Assembly: GCF_019968905.1 (NCBI RefSeq)
Contig: NZ_CP079946.1
Span: 6,235,356-6,299,355 of the forward strand
Direction: 5' to 3'
DNA: 64,000 nt
DNA from: Corallococcus sp. EGB
Lineage (GTDB): Bacteria; Myxococcota; Myxococcia; Myxococcales; Myxococcaceae
Shown here: positions 45,846 to 54,484 of the stretch, in pieces
How the letters are laid out: every line of letters starts with the position of its first letter
How positions within the stretch are numbered: position 1 is the first letter of the stretch
Made by a program: the position numbers and the translations under genes
The notes under the pieces: model-generated
Seen by the model: the letters and a program-made list of their open reading frames with translations, nothing else
Databases searched by the model: none
What the model was told of the DNA's origin: nothing

Positions 45846-48800
45846 GTGACTGATTCGAAAATCAACCGCCCGACCCGCACCTCGACCACCGCCACGGGAA
45901 GCAGCACCGTTGATGCCAACACGCTGGCCGAGCGGCAGAAGGCCGCCGCCGCGAAGGCCGCCGCCGCGAAGCGCAACCAGTCCGGCTTCGAGTCCACTCC
46001 GGCCACCGGCGCCCGCACCTCCGTGGCCGGCACCGGCAACCTGGCGCGCTCCGCCAACGCGAGCGCGCTCCTGGGCGCCGCGCCCACCTCCGCGGTGAAG
46101 AACAGCGCGACGGTGGCGAACCCCACCACGCGCACCATCACGTTCACCTACGACGCGGGCCCGCACGCGGAGCTCACCCACCCGAAGCTCAAGGGCAGCT
46201 GGGACGCGGACGGCCGCTTCAACGCGCAGTGGTCCTCGGGCGGCATCCCCATGAAGCCGCTGGGCAACGGCAAGTACGAGGCCACGGTGAAGGTGGCGGA
46301 CGACGGCCTGGCGCACAACTGGGAGTGGGGCGTCAGCGTGGACGGCCCGGCCGGCAAGGACCAGTGGGCGGTGATGGGCGAGGGCAACCTCAAGCTGGAC
46401 CTGTCCAAGTCCACCGCGTCGTACGCGCCCACGACGTACCACTCCATGGGCGCGCAGCGCTCCGGCCAGGACGTGAACTTCAAGTTCTGGGCGCCGGACG
46501 CGCGGGCCGTGCAGGTGAAGGTCACGGACAAGCAGGGCCGCGAGCAGCGCATCCCCATGACGCGCGACGAGGGCGGAAACTGGACCGCGCAGGCCAGGGG
46601 CGCGTGGGACCAGATGGAGGGCAAGGCCTACGTCTACGAAGTGGTGGACTCCACGGGCGCCACCAGCGACCGGCCGGATCCGTACGCGCGCCGGATGATG
46701 GGCGAGCAGCGCGGCATCGACCGGCTCTACCTGGACCCCACGCGCGGCAAGGAGGTGGACCGCTACTTCACCGGCGCCACCGGCCTGATGCGCTTCGACA
46801 TCGACGACGCGGAGGACGCGGACAGCGCGTACCTGGTCCTCAAGGACGGCGACGGCAACCCGCTCAACAAGAAGCAGCTCCAGGAGCGCCTGGGCTCGTT
46901 CGACGACACGCTCATCGACAAGCTGCGCGGCGGGAAGTTCAACGACTTCTGGTCGCGCAACGTCACCGACGACGGCCGCATCAAGATGACGAACGAGGGC
47001 GGCGCGTGGACCACGCTCGTCAACGACCCGGACAAGCTCGCGGGCCTGCGCTACGAGTTCCAGGTGTTCGACAAGGACGCGCAGGGCAAGCTGCACCTGC
47101 GCGGCGACGTGAACAACGACGGCAAGCTCTCCAACGCGGAGCGCCAGTCCTCGCCGGTGAACGACCCCTGGAGCGACCTCATCACCAAGGGCAGCGGCGT
47201 GGACTTCCGCGGCTCCATCCTCACCGACCCGACGAAGTTCCAGTTCAAGAACGACAACGTCCCGCGTGAGAAGGACCCGTCGAAGTGGGTCGTGTACCAG
47301 CTGCACGTGGGCAGCTTCCTGGGCGAGGCGAACAACTCCAACCGCTCCACCATGGAGGACCTCATCAAGAAGCTGGATTACTTCAAGGAGCTGGGCGTCA
47401 CCACGCTGGAGCTGCTGCCCACCAACGAGGTGGAGGGGCCGCGCAACTGGGGCTACCTGGGCGTCAACAGCCTGGCCACGGAGAGCTCCTTCGGCTTCGA
47501 GGACGACAACGGCCAGTGGGTGGAGGGCGACGAGGCCCTCAAGCGCTTCATCGACGCGGCCCACGGCAAGGGCCTCAACGTGGTGTCGGACGTCGTCTAC
47601 AACCACGTCTTCGGCGACTACAACGGCCTGTGGAACGTGGGCGGCCCGAGCAACCCCTACTTCAACTGGTCCAAGGAGCCGGGCAAGTTCGAGCAGCGCG
47701 ACACGCCGTGGGGCTCCGTGCCCGCGTACGACACGCCGCAGGTGAAGCAGCTCTTCGTGGACCACGCCGTGCAGCAGATCGCGGAGCTGAAGTTCGACGG
47801 CCTGCGCTTCGACTTCACGGAGCCCATCAAGGGCGTGGGCGGCAAGGCGGGCTGGGACATGCTCCGCGAAATCAACCGCCAGGTGCACTTCATCAACCCC
47901 AAGGCGTGGACCGTGGCGGAGCAGTTCGACTACGACCCGGCCATCTCGCGCCCCGCGCAGGCGGACGGCACGGGCGGCGGCTTCGACGCCCAGTGGTACA
48001 CGGAGTTCCAGCACCGGCTGGTGAACGACAACAGCAAGCCGGGCCTGGTGCAGGCCGCCGCGCGCGGGATGAAGACGGACGTGGACGCCTTCATGGACAT
48101 GATGACGTCACCGCGCGGCCTGGATGACTGGAAGCACGCGCTGTCCATCATCTCCAACCACGACGAGGTGGGGAACGCGCAGCGCACCATGAACACCGCG
48201 GAGGGAGCCAACGCCACCGACTTCCCGGACCAGTGGTCGCGCGGCGCCGCCCGCTTCACCGCCGGCATCGGCATGGCGGGCCCGGGCATCCCCATGTTCT
48301 TCCAGGGTGACGAGTTCGGCGCCCAGAACGACTTCCGCTGGGGCAACCCCTCCACCTGGGACAGCGACTGGAGCTGGCAGGACGTCGGCAAGGACGTGGA
48401 CTTCGGCAAGGTGACCTTCAACGACAGCACCAAGGCCACCTACGAGCGCCTGTTCAGCCTGTCCCCGGACGCGCGCGCGAAGGACAGCGCGTACAAGGCC
48501 TTCTCCGCGGACGACAAGAAGCTCTTCACCGAAGTGGCCGCCCTGCCCGCCTCCGAGCGAAAGGACGCGATGCTGGACATCACCCGCCGGCAGTCCTTCA
48601 CGTTCTACAAGGACGCGATTGGCCTGCGGAACAGCAGCAACGCCTTCAGCGCGGCGGCGGAGGTCAAGCGCGTGTACACCCACAACGACGACAGCGTGAT
48701 GGCCTTCACGCGCAAGTCCGGCAACGAGGAGTTCCTCGTGGTGGGCAGCCTCAACAAGAAGAACCTGGAGGGCTACTCGCTGCCGCTGCCCCCGGGCCAG

Positions 48801-48938
48801 TGGAAGGAAGTGCTCAACAGCGACGCCGCGGTGTACGGCGGCTCCAACTTCGGCAACTACGGCGCCACGCTGAACGGCGGGAACACCCCGGTGAACATCC
48901 CCGCCGCCGGCTACGTGGTGCTGAAGAAGGTCGGCTAG
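45846..48938 (+). CDS. large GH13 alpha-glucan enzyme, branching-enzyme-like, with EF-hand loop
   Basis: Encodes 1030 aa. GTG 45846 is preferred because GGAGG lies eight bases upstream (TTG 45804 and ATG 45819 are in frame). Residues 1-95 are Ala/Thr-rich and disordered, without a signal peptide. Two beta-sandwich modules follow, the second CBM48-like (VNFKFWAPDARAVQVKV). An insertion carries an EF-hand-type loop DVNNDGKLSNAE from D421. The GH13 barrel starts at WVVYQLHVGSFLGE. Catalytic residues are D656 (GLRFDFTEP), E692 (TVAEQFD) and D773 (ISNHDEVGN). Glycogen branching or related alpha-glucan transfer or hydrolysis is likely; malto-oligosyltrehalose trehalohydrolase is an alternative. Confidence 0.86.
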   Translation: MTDSKINRPTRTSTTATGSSTVDANTLAERQKAAAAKAAAAKRNQSGFESTPATGARTSVAGTGNLARSANASALLGAAPTSAVKNSATVANPTTRTITFTYDAGPHAELTHPKLKGSWDADGRFNAQWSSGGIPMKPLGNGKYEATVKVADDGLAHNWEWGVSVDGPAGKDQWAVMGEGNLKLDLSKSTASYAPTTYHSMGAQRSGQDVNFKFWAPDARAVQVKVTDKQGREQRIPMTRDEGGNWTAQARGAWDQMEGKAYVYEVVDSTGATSDRPDPYARRMMGEQRGIDRLYLDPTRGKEVDRYFTGATGLMRFDIDDAEDADSAYLVLKDGDGNPLNKKQLQERLGSFDDTLIDKLRGGKFNDFWSRNVTDDGRIKMTNEGGAWTTLVNDPDKLAGLRYEFQVFDKDAQGKLHLRGDVNNDGKLSNAERQSSPVNDPWSDLITKGSGVDFRGSILTDPTKFQFKNDNVPREKDPSKWVVYQLHVGSFLGEANNSNRSTMEDLIKKLDYFKELGVTTLELLPTNEVEGPRNWGYLGVNSLATESSFGFEDDNGQWVEGDEALKRFIDAAHGKGLNVVSDVVYNHVFGDYNGLWNVGGPSNPYFNWSKEPGKFEQRDTPWGSVPAYDTPQVKQLFVDHAVQQIAELKFDGLRFDFTEPIKGVGGKAGWDMLREINRQVHFINPKAWTVAEQFDYDPAISRPAQADGTGGGFDAQWYTEFQHRLVNDNSKPGLVQAAARGMKTDVDAFMDMMTSPRGLDDWKHALSIISNHDEVGNAQRTMNTAEGANATDFPDQWSRGAARFTAGIGMAGPGIPMFFQGDEFGAQNDFRWGNPSTWDSDWSWQDVGKDVDFGKVTFNDSTKATYERLFSLSPDARAKDSAYKAFSADDKKLFTEVAALPASERKDAMLDITRRQSFTFYKDAIGLRNSSNAFSAAAEVKRVYTHNDDSVMAFTRKSGNEEFLVVGSLNKKNLEGYSLPLPPGQWKEVLNSDAAVYGGSNFGNYGATLNGGNTPVNIPAAGYVVLKKVG

Positions 48939-50680
48939 CGCTTCGCGTCCGCTCCGGCGGCCTGCTTCTCCGGGGCGGCCGGGCTGGGGAGCAGCGGCGG
49001 CCGGTCCTTGCCCTCCTGGGCGCGCTGCAGCTCCAGTTCCTGGAGCAGCACCGCGGGCGCCACGGTGGACACGGGCACGTTGCCGCTCTCCGCGCCGCAG
49101 AAGCCGTTGAAGACGCCCAGGCGCTGGCCCGTGGCGAGGATGCGGTTCACCGACGACAGCGGCGTGCCCACGATCTCCACGCCGCGCACCAGCGTCTCCT
49201 CTCCCGTCTTCACGTCCACGCGGTACACCATGCGCGGCACGCCCTTGAAGGCCTGGTACCCGTAGCTGGACGTGTTGGTGTTGCCCCCGGTGATGTCGCG
49301 GATGATCAACCCGTAGGGCTTGCCCTGCCGCTTCGCCTCCGCGACGAGCATCTTCTTCAGCTCCGCGTCGCTCACCTGCTTCGCGCTGTCCACCAGGAGG
49401 TTCGCCATGCGCGCCACCGGCTGGAGCGTGCCCTGCCCGCGCCCGTGTCCGTTGGACCTGGGGAAGCCCTCCACCGGGTGACGGCTCATCAGGTAGCCCT
49501 TGAGCACGCCCTTCTCCACCAGCGTCACCGGCTGCCCCTTCACGCCCTCCTCGTCGTAGAGGTAGTAGCCGTTGAGCGGCTCGCCGTTGACCTCGCGCCG
49601 GGACGGATCATCCCGCAGCGACAGGAACGGCGGGAGGATCTGCTTCCCCTCCTGGCCCTTGAACGTCTTTCCGTCGGTGTCGCCGTCCTGCCGGTCCGCC
49701 TCCAGGCGGTGGCCCAGCGTCTCGTGGAAGAGCACGCCCGCGGCCTCCGGCGCCAGGATGGCGGGGCCCGCGTAGGGAGTGATGGCCGGCGCCTGCCGCA
49801 GCGCGAGCAGCTCGTCGATGACCTTCTGCGCGGCCTCGTGCACCCGCGCCTCGCTCGGCATCCCGGCTTCCGTGGGCAGGTAGAAGCTGCGCGAGTCATC
49901 CAACAGCTGCCCGTCCGGCGCGCGCGTCACCGCGGAGACGTGGAACGCGTACAGCGTGTCCTCCGTGATGAGGCGCGTGCCCTCCGACGACACGAACAGC
50001 CGCGTCACCTTGTCCGCGGTGATGCGCACCTCGGAGTCGAACAGCTCCGGGTGCCCGGTGAAGCGCGCGGACACCTCGCGCGCCACGCGGCGCCACTTCT
50101 CGCGGTCGAACGGGAACGGCACCGGCGGCTGCACGTAGGTGGACGGCGTCTCCTGGGAGAAGGACGCGGGGCGCTTGGGGTCCTCCACCGTGTAGACGTC
50201 CTCGCCCTTCTTCTTGAGGTACTGGAAGAGCGCGGCCTTGTACTTCTCGTCCGTGACGAGCCACAGCGCCGTGCGCAGCGCCAGCGGCGAGTCGTCCAGC
50301 GGCCCGTCCTTGCGCGCGGTGAAGCTGGAGCCCTTGCTGGTGCTGAAGCCGAAGTCGAGCGAGTCCGCCACGGAGCTGTCGTAGTCGTAGCTGCCCACGC
50401 GCACGTCCACGCCCAGCTTGCGCTCGCGGTAGTCGTCGTCCTGGAAGAGCGCGCCGTAGCGGGCGATGATCAACCGCGACTCGTAGTCCTTCACGCCGTA
50501 GCTCAGGAAGTACGGCGCCTCATGGCCGTTCACCTTGAGCTGCTGCTGGTTGCGCTGAAGCTCCGTGGTCATCGCGTCCAGCAAGGGGGCGCGAGGATCC
50601 GACGCGGGAGCCGCGCCCATCAGGAAGGACGCGGCCACGAACAGCGGGAACAGGGGACGGGAGGAGCCGGGCACGGCCAC
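48935..50680 (-). CDS. exported TldD/PmbA-family metalloprotease
   Basis: Encodes 581 aa from GTG 50680. The N-terminus SRPLFPLFVAASFLMGAAPA is a signal peptide, whereas E. coli TldD is cytoplasmic. The TldD-type zinc motif HExxxH is in VLFHETLGHRLEAD (about residues 316-321). It is followed by a cysteine-free core and late blocks IRDITGGNTNTSSYGYQAF and GVEIVGTPLSS. TldD works with TldE to degrade unfolded peptides and mature some peptides, but no second family member is present here. Its stop codon overlaps that of the GH13 gene through a shared CTAG. About 60-90 residues in the middle (~90-200) look specific to this protein group. Confidence 0.87.
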   Translation of the reverse strand: MAVPGSSRPLFPLFVAASFLMGAAPASDPRAPLLDAMTTELQRNQQQLKVNGHEAPYFLSYGVKDYESRLIIARYGALFQDDDYRERKLGVDVRVGSYDYDSSVADSLDFGFSTSKGSSFTARKDGPLDDSPLALRTALWLVTDEKYKAALFQYLKKKGEDVYTVEDPKRPASFSQETPSTYVQPPVPFPFDREKWRRVAREVSARFTGHPELFDSEVRITADKVTRLFVSSEGTRLITEDTLYAFHVSAVTRAPDGQLLDDSRSFYLPTEAGMPSEARVHEAAQKVIDELLALRQAPAITPYAGPAILAPEAAGVLFHETLGHRLEADRQDGDTDGKTFKGQEGKQILPPFLSLRDDPSRREVNGEPLNGYYLYDEEGVKGQPVTLVEKGVLKGYLMSRHPVEGFPRSNGHGRGQGTLQPVARMANLLVDSAKQVSDAELKKMLVAEAKRQGKPYGLIIRDITGGNTNTSSYGYQAFKGVPRMVYRVDVKTGEETLVRGVEIVGTPLSSVNRILATGQRLGVFNGFCGAESGNVPVSTVAPAVLLQELELQRAQEGKDRPPLLPSPAAPEKQAAGADAKR

Positions 50681-50773
50681 GCACTGTAGCCAGAAATACG
50701 GCGAGGGCCCTCCCCTCACGCGCCCGGCGTGAAGCGAGGCCCCTCCTGTCCGCGTGCCCTGTTGGCGACAGGC

Positions 50774-52102
50774 CTACGCCTTGACGATCTTCTCGCGGCC
50801 CTGGGTGACGTTCTTGGTCGCGTTGCGCGTGTCGACGACGATGTTCGAGCGCTGGACCAGCTCGTTGTAGTCGATGTGCGAGTGGTCCGTGAGGATCATC
50901 ACCGCGTCGTACTGGCCGAGCGTCTCCGGGTCGAGCGGGACGGACTTCATCTCCATGTTGAAGCCGTGGCCCTTGTGCAGCTCCTTCACGAACGGGTCGT
51001 GGTAGGCGATGTTCGCGCCCTTCTCCTTGAGGAGCGTCATCACGCGCAGCGACGGGGACTCGCGGAAGTCGTCGATGTCCTTCTTGTACGCCGCGCCGAT
51101 GCAGAGGACCTTCGCGCCGTTGAGGACCTTCTTGTTCTGGTTGAGCGCCTCCATCGTGCGCTGCACCACGTAGTAGGGCATCTGCCAGTTCACCTCACCG
51201 GCCAGCTCGATGAACTTGGTGTGGAACTCGAACTCGCGCGCCTTCCACGTCAGGTAGAACGGGTCGATGGGGATGCAGTGCCCGCCCAGGCCGGGGCCCG
51301 GGTAGAACGGCTGGAAGCCGAAGGGCTTGGTGCTGGCGGCCTGGATGACCTCCCACACGTCCACGTTCATGCGGTCGCAGAGCATCTTCATCTCGTTGAC
51401 CATCGCGATGTTCACGCAGCGGTAGATGTTCTCCAGCAGCTTGGCCAGCTCCGCCACGCGCGTGGAGGACACCGGCACCACTTCCTTCAGCGCGCTGCCG
51501 TAGAGGGCGGTGGCGACCTCCAAGCACGCGGGCGAGTAGCCGCCGACGACCTTCGGAATCGTCTTGGTGTTGAAGCCCTTGTTGCCCGGGTCCTCGCGCT
51601 CGGGGCTGAAGGCCAGGAAGAAGTCCACGCCCGCCTTGAGGCCGTTCTTCTCCAGCAGCGGCTTGAGGACCTCCTCCGTGGTGCCCGGGTAGGTGGTGGA
51701 CTCCAGGATGAAGAGCTGGCCGGGGCGCACGTACGGCGCCAGGGCCTCGCCCGTCTGGATGATGAACGTCATGTCCGGCTCACGCGACGCGGTCAGCGGC
51801 GTGGGCACGCAGATGATGACGCAGTCCAGCTCGCGGGCCTTGGCGAAGTCATTGGTCGCCTTGAGCTTGCCCGCGTTGGTGAGCTCCGCCAGCGGCGCGC
51901 TGGGGATGTGCTTGATGTAGCTCTCCCCCTTGCCAATCTTGTCAATCTTGCGCTGGTCGACGTCCAGCCCCGTGACCGGGAAGCCCGCTTCCGCGAAGGC
52001 CATGCCCAGCGGCAGACCGACATACCCAAGACCCACCACGCCCACCTTCGCTTCCCGATTCTGAATCCGACCCAGCAACGGGTTGCCAACCATCACGCGC
52101 AT
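50774..52102 (-). CDS. nucleotide-sugar (UDP-HexNAc type) 6-dehydrogenase
   Basis: Encodes 442 aa from ATG 52102 with GGGAG eight bases upstream. The NAD-binding motif KVGVVGLGYVGLPLGMAFAEAG is followed by the central domain with SPEREDPGNK and the C-terminal UDP-binding domain. The catalytic Cys is in PGPGLGGHCIPIDPFY. The SPER(E)DPG sequence and the length place it near WbpA/TviB (UDP-N-acetyl-glucosamine 6-dehydrogenase) rather than UDP-glucose dehydrogenase. It would supply a uronic acid sugar for surface polysaccharide. The heparinase-like gene lies 62 bases upstream on the same strand. Confidence 0.93.
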   Translation of the reverse strand: MRVMVGNPLLGRIQNREAKVGVVGLGYVGLPLGMAFAEAGFPVTGLDVDQRKIDKIGKGESYIKHIPSAPLAELTNAGKLKATNDFAKARELDCVIICVPTPLTASREPDMTFIIQTGEALAPYVRPGQLFILESTTYPGTTEEVLKPLLEKNGLKAGVDFFLAFSPEREDPGNKGFNTKTIPKVVGGYSPACLEVATALYGSALKEVVPVSSTRVAELAKLLENIYRCVNIAMVNEMKMLCDRMNVDVWEVIQAASTKPFGFQPFYPGPGLGGHCIPIDPFYLTWKAREFEFHTKFIELAGEVNWQMPYYVVQRTMEALNQNKKVLNGAKVLCIGAAYKKDIDDFRESPSLRVMTLLKEKGANIAYHDPFVKELHKGHGFNMEMKSVPLDPETLGQYDAVMILTDHSHIDYNELVQRSNIVVDTRNATKNVTQGREKIVKA

Positions 52103-52164
52103 TGTCGTTACTCCCAGCAGTTGACGTGTTGCCTCGCCGGCTCACACGTCCCGACCCACACCAG

Positions 52165-54240
52165 TCACCTGAAGACGAACACCCACCCCAGCCATGCCGG
52201 AGGCGTCAGCTGCCTCCGGAACTCCACCGACACCGCCATCACCACGCGCCCGTACCCAGGCGAGTAGCGAGACGGCACGAGCGAGGTCTCCAACCCGCGC
52301 CCGAAGAGCACCCAACCCTCGGGTGCACCCGCCGGTCCAATCTCCAGGGCTCGTGCATCGAAGGCCTCCGGGCCCTCCTGCACGCGCCCCGCCCGCGCCA
52401 GCACTGCCGCCGCGGGCTCGCACCACCGCGCCTGCCCATCCGGCAGGTGCAAACGTCCCACCACCTCATGACGGCCCGTTCCGACGAGCCGGTCTCCCAC
52501 GGCCAGCGCGCGCACGTGCCGGTCGAGGAAGAAAGTCCTCTCAATCCCTACCGGGGCCGGAAGGTGGCGGTAGCCGTCGTGGCGCACCAGCAACCGGTCA
52601 TGCTTCGCGCCGGGCTGGAAGGCCACGACGCGAGCCCGGGCATCCTCCGGCAGCGCGAACAGCCGCGCCGGATCCATCGGGGCCTGCTCCACCCCATCCA
52701 CCTGAAGCGTGTTGTGCGCCGCGGTGCTCCGCATCGCGTTGCGCAGCGCCGGATCCCGCGTGTACGAACCCGTGCCGGGGTCGACGATGACGGGACGGCC
52801 GTTGAGGTGGAGCTCGAAGGAAAGCTTGTCGTTGTGGCTGTGTCCTCCGACGCCCCGCTGCCCCTGTTTTCCGGCCGAGACGGTGAGCACGACACCCTCA
52901 CCGCGCAAGATGTGGAAGCCACCTTCCGAGTAGCTCACCGACGTGGGCGAGGGAGCCGCGGGAAGCGCGTTGAAGCGCGCGAGCCCCGCGTCGCCCAGGA
53001 GCCACGCCGCCTCATCCGGGAAGACGCCGCCGCCCAGCCCCGCGTCATTGAAGAGCGCCGCGCCCAGCCCCGCGAGGTAGCCGTGGTCGCCGTCCTCGCG
53101 CTCCTGGAACGGGAACACGCGGCCGCTGTCGTTGTCGCCAATCTGCGGCGCGAGCCCCCGCTCGGAGCACCAGGCGCGCGTCGCCACGAACATCAACCGC
53201 AGACGCGCTTCATACGCGGGCCCCAGCGACACGCCCGCGCCGCGCGCGACGAGGAAGGCCAGCGTGAACAGCTCCACCGACAGGCGGTGATAGGGGATGG
53301 AGCCCTCGAAGGACGTGCCCTCGGGGTGGACCTGCGCCTCCATCTGCGTGCGCAGGCCGTTGGCCGCGAGCGCCACCTGACGAGGCGCGCCGGGCAGCTC
53401 CGGGAAGAGCAGCCCCACCACCGCCAGGCCCACGTAGTTGGAGACCAGGTGGTTGTTGGGCACCGCGCCGGTGTCCTCCAGGTGGGCCTCCACCCACGCG
53501 CTGTGCTCCGCGAGCGCGCCCAGCACGGGCACCAGGAACTCCGGACGGCGCACCTCCGGCGCGTCCGCGAACATCGCCAGCGCCTGCGCGAGGTTCGCCG
53601 CGCGCAAGCCAATCTCCATGGGGCACGTCCAGTGGACGCCCATGCCCACGGGGTTCGCCTGCAGGAAGTCCAGCGCCTGCGAGACGAAGGCGGCGGCGAA
53701 GCGCGAGCGCTCGGCCTCCGAGTCCGCGACCCACGCGCCCTGGGCCAGGGCCAGCACGCTGTCCAGCCGGCCCATGACCCACGGGTACTTCGGATCCATG
53801 CCCGTCACGTGCAGCGGCATGCGCTCCACCGGCTCCACCGGATAGTGCCGGCCGCTGACCGGCTCCAGGGACCAGTCCACCGCCTTGCCCTCGCCGAAGG
53901 ACACCGTCGTGCCGAAGGCGTCCCACTCCTGACGAAGCGCCCGCGCGGCGCGCTCCCGCGTGCGCGCCTTCGCGCCCGGAAGCTTCTCGATGGCGGCGCG
54001 TGCGGCCTCGCGCTGCGACAGCTCGCACCAGGCGCGCGACATGCGGTGATCCAGCGCGAGCGTCACCAGGTCTTCGGCGCGCGAGGCACCGAAGGACTCG
54101 AGCAACTGCGCCTCGTCCACCTGCTCGCGGCGGCGATACAGCGCCTGCCGCGCGACGCGCTGGACCCGGCGCACCGCGCTCTTCGCGAGCGCCCCCGGCG
54201 CCATCCGAGCCATCGCCGCGTAGTAATCGAGAGTACCCAT
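52165..54240 (-). CDS. heparinase II/III-family polysaccharide lyase-like protein
   Basis: Encodes 691 aa from ATG 54240. The N-terminal (alpha/alpha) toroid contains DWSLEPVSGRHYPVEPVERM, WTCPMEIGLRAANLAQAL and NNHLVSNYVGLAVVG. The catalytic-side part has EGTSFEGSIPYHRLSVELF. The C-terminal beta-sandwich holds GQRGVGGHSHNDKLSFELHL and PVIVDPGTGSYTRD, as in alginate and heparin lyases. No signal peptide is visible, so the site of action is unclear. Such genes often sit in bacterial exopolysaccharide clusters, and the neighbouring UDP-sugar dehydrogenase agrees with that. The first ~25 residues are helical and basic. Confidence 0.9.
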   Translation of the reverse strand: MGTLDYYAAMARMAPGALAKSAVRRVQRVARQALYRRREQVDEAQLLESFGASRAEDLVTLALDHRMSRAWCELSQREAARAAIEKLPGAKARTRERAARALRQEWDAFGTTVSFGEGKAVDWSLEPVSGRHYPVEPVERMPLHVTGMDPKYPWVMGRLDSVLALAQGAWVADSEAERSRFAAAFVSQALDFLQANPVGMGVHWTCPMEIGLRAANLAQALAMFADAPEVRRPEFLVPVLGALAEHSAWVEAHLEDTGAVPNNHLVSNYVGLAVVGLLFPELPGAPRQVALAANGLRTQMEAQVHPEGTSFEGSIPYHRLSVELFTLAFLVARGAGVSLGPAYEARLRLMFVATRAWCSERGLAPQIGDNDSGRVFPFQEREDGDHGYLAGLGAALFNDAGLGGGVFPDEAAWLLGDAGLARFNALPAAPSPTSVSYSEGGFHILRGEGVVLTVSAGKQGQRGVGGHSHNDKLSFELHLNGRPVIVDPGTGSYTRDPALRNAMRSTAAHNTLQVDGVEQAPMDPARLFALPEDARARVVAFQPGAKHDRLLVRHDGYRHLPAPVGIERTFFLDRHVRALAVGDRLVGTGRHEVVGRLHLPDGQARWCEPAAAVLARAGRVQEGPEAFDARALEIGPAGAPEGWVLFGRGLETSLVPSRYSPGYGRVVMAVSVEFRRQLTPPAWLGWVFVFR

Positions 54241-54401
54241 CCGCCCCTTCCCGCCCTGCCTGACGTGGGCAGGTGATAGCAAGCGGCTGGCCAAAACCTT
54301 TTCCCAGCAAGAGCAAGGGTTTGGCGCGAGGGGGCAGCCCGTACTGCGGTAAAAATGTCCGTCTGATCCACCCTGGGTGGGTAAAGGATTGCTGCCTGGT
54401 G

Positions 54402-54435
54402 CGGAACGGAGGTGCTCCCCGTTGGAGCCGTTGCG
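54402..54435 (+). repeat. overlapping inverted repeats before the histidine-kinase-like gene
   Basis: AACGG (54405-54409) can pair with CCGTT at 54419-54423 or with CCGTT at 54428-54432. The latter option forms an eight-position stem with one mismatch (54402-54409 with 54428-54435). A competing stem is GCTCC (54414-54418) with GGAGC (54424-54428). A separate CCACCC-T-GGGTGG palindrome lies at 54368-54380. The stems are mutually exclusive, as in RNA switches, but they are short and could be chance in this GC-rich DNA. Confidence 0.3.
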
Positions 54436-54484
54436 CCCACCGGGGGGCATGGCCATTCCTTGGCACGTGCGGGCTGGGGCTTGG

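Noticed and set aside
54460-54480. TGGCACG as part of a sigma54 promoter; similar hits near 9981 and 21309
   Set aside because: The -12 element (TTGC) at the required spacing is missing in all three.
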